A stretch of DNA of 64,000 bases from Nostoc linckia FACHB-104. Its GTDB lineage: Bacteria; Cyanobacteriota; Cyanobacteriia; Cyanobacteriales; Nostocaceae. Numbering within the stretch: position 1 is the stretch's first letter; every line of letters begins with the position of its first letter. The stretch lies in NCBI RefSeq assembly GCF_014696615.1, contig NZ_JACJQJ010000024.1, forward strand, positions 1 through 64,000. Direction: 5' to 3'. The translations under genes and the position numbers were made by a program. Shown here piece after piece: positions 54,994 to 61,138 of this stretch. Below the pieces are notes generated by a model. That model did no database searches and had not been told where the DNA came from. It saw only the letters and a program-made list of their open reading frames with translations.

Positions 54994-55668
54994 CTAATAC
55001 TCTTGCTTAAATAATCCCAATAAGGGAGCGAGAATTATGCCAAATACAAAGCCTCCGATGTGTGCCCAGTAAGCAACTCCGCCTGTCTCAACACTCATAT
55101 TAGCTGCTGTTTGTAGGCTAACAAAACCAGAAAGTAGATTCTGGACAATGAACAGCCCTATCAGTATCATTGCTGGAACTCTAATAGTGGTGACGAAAAA
55201 TCCTAAAAAGGCTAAAGTCATGACCCTAGCGTGTGGGAAACGGATAATATACGCACCTAAAACTCCAGAGATGGCACCACTTGCACCCAAAGAAGGAATC
55301 CCAGAATTCATGCCAATAAACCATTGACATAAAGCAGCTAAAGCACCGCAAGTTAAATAAAAAATTAGATATTTGACATGACCTAGACGGTCTTCGATAT
55401 TGTTACCAAATATCCAAAGAAACACCATATTCGAGATTAAATGCCACCAACCACCGTGTAAGAATTGCGATGTAAAAAGCGTTGTCCACTCTGAAGAAAA
55501 GTTGGTGGTTAATTCTCGTGGTACTACTGCATATAGTTGAAAAAATTGCTCTAGTTGTGCATTAGATAAACTCACTTCATGAAGAAAAACTAAAACGTTC
55601 ATCCCAATCAGCCCATAAGTTAAGTATGGGGTGATGCGCGTCGGATTTTCGTCGTAAAGGGGAAACAC
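54994..55668 (-). CDS. Rhomboid-family intramembrane serine protease (copy 1)
   Basis: 224 aa, GTG start at 55668. Six or so membrane helices. Catalytic serine in GASGAISGVLGAY (S130) and histidine in YWAHIGGFVFG (H203); HxxxN-type HLISNMVFLWIFGNN in TM2 (H76, N80) stabilises the oxyanion hole. Cleaves membrane proteins within the bilayer; substrate unknown. A tandem paralogue lies 216 bp upstream on the same strand. Confidence 0.94.
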   Translation of the reverse strand: MFPLYDENPTRITPYLTYGLIGMNVLVFLHEVSLSNAQLEQFFQLYAVVPRELTTNFSSEWTTLFTSQFLHGGWWHLISNMVFLWIFGNNIEDRLGHVKYLIFYLTCGALAALCQWFIGMNSGIPSLGASGAISGVLGAYIIRFPHARVMTLAFLGFFVTTIRVPAMILIGLFIVQNLLSGFVSLQTAANMSVETGGVAYWAHIGGFVFGIILAPLLGLFKQEY

Positions 55669-55884
55669 AGGTGTTTTTCCTAACTATTATTATCTGAAAT
55701 ATAGCTTGAGTGACGGTTCGTTGCGAAGTTTAGGTATTTGCACCTGTTTTTGTCATTTGTCATTTGGTAATGGGTAATTGGTAATTGCTCCCCTCATCTC
55801 CCTTATCTCCCTCATCCTCCTCATCCCCCCAGTCCCCAGGAGTTCTGTAATTTTGAATTTTGAATTGATTTGTCCCCATCCTCC
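55669..55884. repeat. Spacer between rhomboid genes with heptamer repeats
   Basis: TTTGTCATTTGTCATTTGG and GGTAATTGGTAATTG (55750-55787), then CT-rich CTCATC/CTCCTC units (55790-55830). Same families as elsewhere in the window. Confidence 0.75.
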
Positions 55885-56607
55885 TCATCCCCAATTCTTA
55901 TAGGGTGTTCGGGGTTTGTCGCTAAATAATCCTAAGATGGGGCCGAGAATTGCGCCAAATAGGAAACCACCAGCGTGCGCCCAGTACGCTATACCACCGT
56001 TTTCCATACCGATGTTGGTGGGTGTTTCGAGGCTAGCAACGCCGTAAAAAGCTTGTTGAATGAACCAGAACCCTAAAAAGAAGTATGCTGGGACTCGGAA
56101 AGTGGGGAAGAAAAACCCTAAAGGTATAACACCGAGAATTTCGGCTGTGGGAAAGCGAAGAATATATGCTCCCATCACACCTGCGATCGCACCACTCGCC
56201 CCTAAAGATGGAATATTAGAATTTTGTGAAAAGTACCACTGGCTTAATGATGCCAAAATTCCGCAAGATAAATAAAATAGCAGATATTTAAAATGACCTA
56301 ATTTATCTTCGACATTGTTTCCAAAAATCCAGAGGAATAACATATTACCCGCGAGGTGTAATAAACCACCGTGCAAAAATTGTGAGGTAATTAAAGTAGC
56401 CCACTCTGGTACAGGTTGATGTACAGATATCCCAGCAAAACTTAAAGTCAGTTCTTTTGGAACTACCGCAGCCAAGTGTAAAAACCCATCTAAGGCTTGG
56501 GGAGGAAGACTAGCTTCATAAAGAAAAGCTAGGACATTGGCAGCAATTAGCCCAAAGGTAACATAAGGTGTAATTTCTGTAGGATTATTATCTCTAATTG
56601 GAACCAC
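55885..56607 (-). CDS. Rhomboid-family intramembrane serine protease (copy 2)
   Basis: 240 aa, GTG start at 56607 with GAGGA upstream. GASGAIAGVMGAY gives S138, YWAHAGGFLFG gives H211, HLAGNMLFLWIFGNNVEDKL G the TM2 motif. Clearly homologous to the next gene along its length, with a somewhat longer loop 1 (SFAGISVHQPVPEW). Both copies keep all catalytic residues, so this is not a decayed duplicate. Confidence 0.94.
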   Translation of the reverse strand: MVPIRDNNPTEITPYVTFGLIAANVLAFLYEASLPPQALDGFLHLAAVVPKELTLSFAGISVHQPVPEWATLITSQFLHGGLLHLAGNMLFLWIFGNNVEDKLGHFKYLLFYLSCGILASLSQWYFSQNSNIPSLGASGAIAGVMGAYILRFPTAEILGVIPLGFFFPTFRVPAYFFLGFWFIQQAFYGVASLETPTNIGMENGGIAYWAHAGGFLFGAILGPILGLFSDKPRTPYKNWG

Positions 56608-56805
56608 GGGCGTTTATTCCTCATCTATAAGCAACTAGCCTCACAATACTGAATTTCGCTAGTATTCGCTTCTACCTCATGGATGGATATCAACCTAGCC
56701 TTAGTTGCAAATTGCATCTTTTCAACAGGAAATCCCGAGGTCAAGGCAGTGCCTTGCCCCTACAATCTGTCGCATGATTTTTTCAAATTGGTATAATTTC
56801 TCTAC

Positions 56806-58149
56806 TCACATAATTTTCCCAGCTTTGTTTAATTCCCGCTTGATAGCGTCAAGTATATCCTCATGATGAATTACTACATCGCCTCGCTGGAGTGCCTGTA
56901 AACAGCAATGCTGTACTATATTCAAGATATCAGAGCCAGTTAATTCATAAGCAGCTGAAAGCTTTGGTAAATCTACAGATTCAGCTAGCTTAATTTGGGA
57001 TGGAAAAGCCATTTGCCAAAGTTGAGATCGCTCTTTGATATTGGGCATAGGAAATTGAATAATCGATTGAAAACGACGAATAAAAGCTTCGTCAATATTG
57101 CTTTTTAAGTTGGAAGACAATATAACTAATCCATCGTAGTTTTCTATCCGTTGCAGTAAGTAACTTACCTCTTGGTTAGCATATTTATCATGTGCATCAC
57201 GCACATTAGTACGTTTACCAAATAACGCATCAGCTTCATCAAAAAACAAAATCCAATCTTTACTTTCAGCGCGCGCGAACAAGTTAGCTAGGTTCTTTTC
57301 TGTTTCACCGATAAATTTTGATACCACCATAGAAATGTCTATCTTATAGACATCTTTACCTGTGTATTTTCCTAAAAGACTGGCTGTGAGGGTTTTACCT
57401 GTACCAGGGGGGCCATAGAAAAGCGCTCGGTAGCCGAGTTTGAGCTTCTTTTTCATGTTCCAGTCATAAAGAATGGTTCGGCTATGAGTAATCCAAGCTT
57501 CTAGCTCATGAATCTGTTGTAAGGTTTGAGCATTTAGAACTAAATCTTCCCATTCCATTTCAGTAGTGATGCGTTGAGCCGGAAAGTTAATACTGAAATG
57601 AGGACGAGAAAAGCGCCCTTGGGTGAATAATTCGACGTAATCTTGAAGCATAACTAGCTTACCACTCATCAGAGGTTCGCCTTCAGCAGGTGAATCGAGA
57701 TAGATGACGCGATCGCGTGCAAAGGGATGCTCTTCGCTGAAAATTTGCTGTAAATGCAGCCGTTCCGCAAAGCGATCGCCTCCCAGCATGAACAGTACTG
57801 TTTCACCTGTAGGTAAAAAACCCCGATGCGCCTTACCCCGCCAGCCACCAATTTGAGGATAATCCCCAGCTTGGGGTAAGTTAGCTGTAATCAGCCGATC
57901 AAAAAAATCGGGTTGCAAATGCGGTGCGATCGCCATCAGTAAGGTTAATTGCTCCGCAGTATCTAATTTATGTTTGCGAATAAAGATAGTTAAGGGCGTT
58001 TCATTACTTAGCCATTCATCTGGCAAATTAGGCATTGGTGCTTTTACTGGCTCATTACTGCTGAAGTGGTAGTCCATGCGCCACTGGATTACCTTAGCCA
58101 GGTGATTAAGGCCATTTTCTAGGGTTTGAACATTAAGCAACTGCGTCAT
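56806..58149 (-). CDS. eCIS-associated AAA+ ATPase (Afp15-like)
   Basis: 447 aa. N-terminal region of the contractile-injection ATPase type: LTLLMAIAPHLQPDFFDRLI, YPQIGGWRGKAHRGFLPTGE TVLFMLGGD, and FSINFPAQRITTEMEWEDLV. AAA+ core: Walker A GPPGTGKT (246-253), Walker B ILFFDEAD (300-307), SSNLKSNIDEAFIRRFQSII with arginine finger. In eCIS loci (Afp, PVC, tCIS) this ATPase helps assembly or cargo loading. It is the strongest evidence, with the DUF4157 protein, for an eCIS island. The N-terminal domain distinguishes it from general AAA proteases. Confidence 0.92.
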   Translation of the reverse strand: MTQLLNVQTLENGLNHLAKVIQWRMDYHFSSNEPVKAPMPNLPDEWLSNETPLTIFIRKHKLDTAEQLTLLMAIAPHLQPDFFDRLITANLPQAGDYPQIGGWRGKAHRGFLPTGETVLFMLGGDRFAERLHLQQIFSEEHPFARDRVIYLDSPAEGEPLMSGKLVMLQDYVELFTQGRFSRPHFSINFPAQRITTEMEWEDLVLNAQTLQQIHELEAWITHSRTILYDWNMKKKLKLGYRALFYGPPGTGKTLTASLLGKYTGKDVYKIDISMVVSKFIGETEKNLANLFARAESKDWILFFDEADALFGKRTNVRDAHDKYANQEVSYLLQRIENYDGLVILSSNLKSNIDEAFIRRFQSIIQFPMPNIKERSQLWQMAFPSQIKLAESVDLPKLSAAYELTGSDILNIVQHCCLQALQRGDVVIHHEDILDAIKRELNKAGKIM

Positions 58150-58689
58150 ACTGTACAGATTAGAGAACTACCCTATCGCGATCGCGAGGGGTTAGGAGCA
58201 TAAAAATATTGTTGACTGTTGACCGGGAAGAGATTTCCCCGCCATTACTGTGTAATTTATGAAATAAATTTCTTGATTGATATTTGGAGATGGATGCAGA
58301 AGATTGCTGGATTGAGACGAGCACGGTATGAGTAAATCCACTTAGCCTTCTTTCACATTAGACGTATTTTGGCACTTGCGGAGGTAAAGATTCTTAAAAA
58401 GACTTGCTCAGATATTGAGTTTTTAATTTATATATCAATTTTATTTCTGAGAATGTCATCCCATAATAAATTAGACATGATTGCAAAATAAAAGGCAAAA
58501 TCACTCAAACTTTAGCTCGTCGTAGTACAATTTCAGCTTCAGAGTTTACAAAACTAGACATAATTCTCTTTAAATTAGCTGCAAACATTAGTTTTTCCTG
58601 ATGCTGCCAACCAAGCATATCTATTTTTGCTAATCAATCGAAACGTACATTGAGTTTAGTGCTATTAAACTAAGAGGTTGACTAAATTT
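58150..58689. other. 540-bp divergent spacer upstream of the AAA+ gene
   Basis: AT-rich; carries GTTGACTGTTGACCGGGAAGA (58211-58231), also at 42082. CTAAGAGG just before 58690 is the ribosome binding site of the next gene. No conserved operator seen. Confidence 0.45.
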
Positions 58690-59205
58690 ATGCCAGAAAC
58701 AGAAATTCAACAAATTCAAACACCATTGAGTAGCCTTCCAGTTTTATATACAAGAGATGCTGCTCAACCTATACAGTACAATCCTTTTCAAGAAATCACC
58801 CAATTATTCCAAACTCTTTTTGAAGAAGATACTTCATCTGTTTACCAAAAAGCCGGGGAAAAAACCTGGAAGATTTTTAAGCAAATAATTACTGTTGTTA
58901 CCTTTTTATTTCTTTTACTATGTGCCCTAATTGTTTGGGTATGGGGTATTGGGTTTAAAAGTGGTGTTCATTTTCGGACTTGGATAGAAACGAAAAACCC
59001 GACAATTGATGAACTCATAGTTGCGATTCTGAAAATTATTTTATGGCCTTTAGAGCGGACATTTGAGTGGGCTAATTCATTCATTAAAGACTTATTTGGC
59101 TGGGAAATTAAATTCGACGAGTTGAAAACAGAACCAACTTCTACTCCAGCAGCAGGTGAAGCAACTCCCTCATCTGCATCATCCCAGAGTTCACAACCCA
59201 GTTAG
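58690..59205 (+). CDS. Membrane protein of the eCIS island (unknown family)
   Basis: 171 aa from ATG 58690 (MPETEIQQIQTPLSSLPVLY), AGAGG 12 bp upstream. One strong membrane helix, IITVVTFLFLLLCALIVWVW, and an amphipathic segment ILKIILWPLERTFEWANSFI, then a Ser/Pro/Thr-rich tail (EPTSTPAAGEATPSSASSQS). The only plus-strand gene in the island. I do not recognise the family. Cyanobacterial CIS are known to be thylakoid-anchored, so an anchor role is a possible but unproven reading. Confidence 0.75.
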   Translation: MPETEIQQIQTPLSSLPVLYTRDAAQPIQYNPFQEITQLFQTLFEEDTSSVYQKAGEKTWKIFKQIITVVTFLFLLLCALIVWVWGIGFKSGVHFRTWIETKNPTIDELIVAILKIILWPLERTFEWANSFIKDLFGWEIKFDELKTEPTSTPAAGEATPSSASSQSSQPS

Positions 59206-59367
59206 AGGTTATTTATTAATGTAGTTTCCCAACTTGGAAAAACTGGCGTTATGTTACGGCTATGAAACATTGGAAGGTTAGAGACAATAGGAATTAGCCG
59301 TAACAAGAATTCGCCAAAACAAAACAACAGATTCAATTTCGTAATTATAAATTACCAATCTTTTTAC

Positions 59368-59508
59368 TCATGATGAAACTGGATTGGCATCTTTTTCTGA
59401 TTTTTTATTAGCAGAATTAGTAATCTCACCAATACCATAGCTCATGAATCCGATAATGAATGCTAAAAAGAAGGGAAAAGCGAGAAACCAAAACAATGAT
59501 TCCAACAT
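59368..59508 (-). CDS. 46-residue single-membrane-helix peptide
   Basis: MLESLFWFLAFPFFLAFIIG then FMSYGIGEITNSANKKSEKD and ANPVSS-stop. GTGAGGT lies 6-7 bp before the ATG, a good ribosome binding site. A short helix-rich hydrophobic N-terminus with a charged tail is typical of small membrane proteins. It lies in a gap left by larger gene calls, between the membrane protein and the Q-rich peptide. Family unknown. Confidence 0.6.
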   Translation of the reverse strand: MLESLFWFLAFPFFLAFIIGFMSYGIGEITNSANKKSEKDANPVSS

Positions 59509-59635
59509 AAAATACCTCACCGAAGTATATATAATTTCAAATTGGATATTATTTAAACTCTAAAATTTGTTGCTTGACTAAATTATCTGCATAGTCCCTC
59601 TAAAGATATTTTAATTGTGAATTAATTAAATTTGT

Positions 59636-59839
59636 TTACACTTCCTCTTTTTGAGGTTCTTCCTGTCTTTGAATTTGGGAGTTTAGCGTATCTTCTTGGC
59701 GCTGCGCGATCGCCTGCGACGAAGTAGCCTGAGTGCTAGAGAAAAAATGACTTCCATGACTTCCTTGTTGTTTAAAGAAAGATTCATGGTTTTCTTGAGA
59801 AGGTGCTTTATGGGGGCGTTGGAATTGGAAGGCTGCCAT
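59636..59839 (-). CDS. Small Gln-rich protein before the YbjN gene
   Basis: 67 aa, MAAFQFQRPHKAPSQENHES, ... SSQAIAQRQEDTLNSQIQRQ EEPQKEEV. Disordered, Gln/Ser/His rich. QRQEE stretches are also common in the disordered N-terminal segments of DUF4157 proteins, suggesting a relation to this island. No motif or family. Downstream of the YbjN gene by 90 bp, same strand. Confidence 0.5.
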   Translation of the reverse strand: MAAFQFQRPHKAPSQENHESFFKQQGSHGSHFFSSTQATSSQAIAQRQEDTLNSQIQRQEEPQKEEV

Positions 59840-59929
59840 AATTAGGATGATTTTATTTAAGGTAAATGAGAATGTTTCAGTAGAGCGAAGTCTAGTTGAG
59901 CCTGATGCTACACCTGAATATACTTCTTA

Positions 59930-61030
59930 TTAATCGCTTTTTTCGGTTTCTTCATCAGAATTATTTTCCACAAGCGCGATCGCATCCGTGGGCGATAGTT
60001 TCCCTTCAATCACAGCCATAATACCTGGTAAATATTGATCTATGGTGACGACATTGGCATACACTAGGCGTTTAATCAAAGTTGAGGTAATGCGATCACC
60101 TTCAACATCAATGCTAGTTTTGTACATAATTTCACCGCTGCTAAAGTTGAGTTCAAAGTTACCAATGACGATACCGTTGTTGGCGTGGGTAATGAATTCT
60201 GCGATCGCCAATCTTTGCGACTCTGGGGCGACAGTCGGACAAATAGAATAAAAAGCGAACTGTTGGGGCGATTCATTAGCTCTAGCGTAACAAAGCCATT
60301 GTCCGTTTTGCCCTTGGTAACCCATTTGCAGAATTGGTTTACCCTGGATTTTGGTAAATGTCCAATCATCGTTGGTGAAAAACGCGATCATGGCGTTGGT
60401 GATTGGATGTTCATCAATTGGATTGCGATCGCCTGGTTGAAATAAGTTCGTGAAATCGCTGAAAATTTCTTGAAAAAAATTGTCCGAGGCTTTAGTAAGT
60501 TCGGTTTCTGTAAGATTGGTGAGGAATTGACTTAGAGATTGGGTAAGTTCCTCTTCATTGATAGTTCCAGCCGCCAGTTTGCTGGGATTCAGGGTTGCCC
60601 ACAGAGTAGTGTAGCCTACTTCACCTTGAAAAGCAGAAAGCGCAAACCAGTTATCTAGGTTCACAAGGGGATGTTCGGGTTGGGTTTCGCTGAGTTCTTT
60701 TAGATACTGAAGCGCAGTTTCCGGAGTTGTATTTTCCGGGATATCAGGAAAGCGATCAGGGTGCAGGGTAGCTTTCAAGGTAATCTCAGAGTTGGGCGAG
60801 AAAGTGACAGATTGATTGCACAACTCTGCTTTGAGATTCAAGAGACTGTTTTTCTCTATTGTTTGATAAATTTCTAGAGGTAGTTGGCAAGTTAAACAGC
60901 ACTCAGTCAACTTGCTGTCTTGGTGGGTAAGTGAAAGAATAGCTTGCTTGAAAATAGAAGGTGCGATCGCTACTGATGTTAAAGCCTCTTGTTCAAGGTG
61001 AGTTTGATCCTGCATTTGTTGGCTTTTCAC
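59930..61030 (-). CDS. YbjN-domain protein (TY-chaperone-like) of the eCIS island
   Basis: 366 aa from GTG 61030; ATG at 61015 is an alternative. N-terminal ~200 residues: unfamiliar acidic domain (IFKQAILSLTHQDSKLTECC LTC...; FALSAFQGEVGYTTLWATLN). From about 215 the YbjN pattern: DDWTFTKIQGKPILQMGYQG QNGQWLCYARANESPQQFAF YSICP, ANNGIVIGNFELNFSSGEIM YKTSIDVEGDRI and VYANVVTIDQYLPGIMAVIE. YbjN has the fold of type III secretion chaperones (Tir/YbjN group). Its position directly after the DUF4157 gene suggests a chaperone or immunity partner; inference. Confidence 0.8.
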   Translation of the reverse strand: MKSQQMQDQTHLEQEALTSVAIAPSIFKQAILSLTHQDSKLTECCLTCQLPLEIYQTIEKNSLLNLKAELCNQSVTFSPNSEITLKATLHPDRFPDIPENTTPETALQYLKELSETQPEHPLVNLDNWFALSAFQGEVGYTTLWATLNPSKLAAGTINEEELTQSLSQFLTNLTETELTKASDNFFQEIFSDFTNLFQPGDRNPIDEHPITNAMIAFFTNDDWTFTKIQGKPILQMGYQGQNGQWLCYARANESPQQFAFYSICPTVAPESQRLAIAEFITHANNGIVIGNFELNFSSGEIMYKTSIDVEGDRITSTLIKRLVYANVVTIDQYLPGIMAVIEGKLSPTDAIALVENNSDEETEKSD

Positions 61031-61138
61031 AAATTTAGTGAGATTACAGATTTTTTTATAACTATGCTTATTCGGATTCGAGCCATAGGTATTTTTAAGC
61101 TCAATTATTTCTTCTTTAAATCCATAATAGACCGTTAA

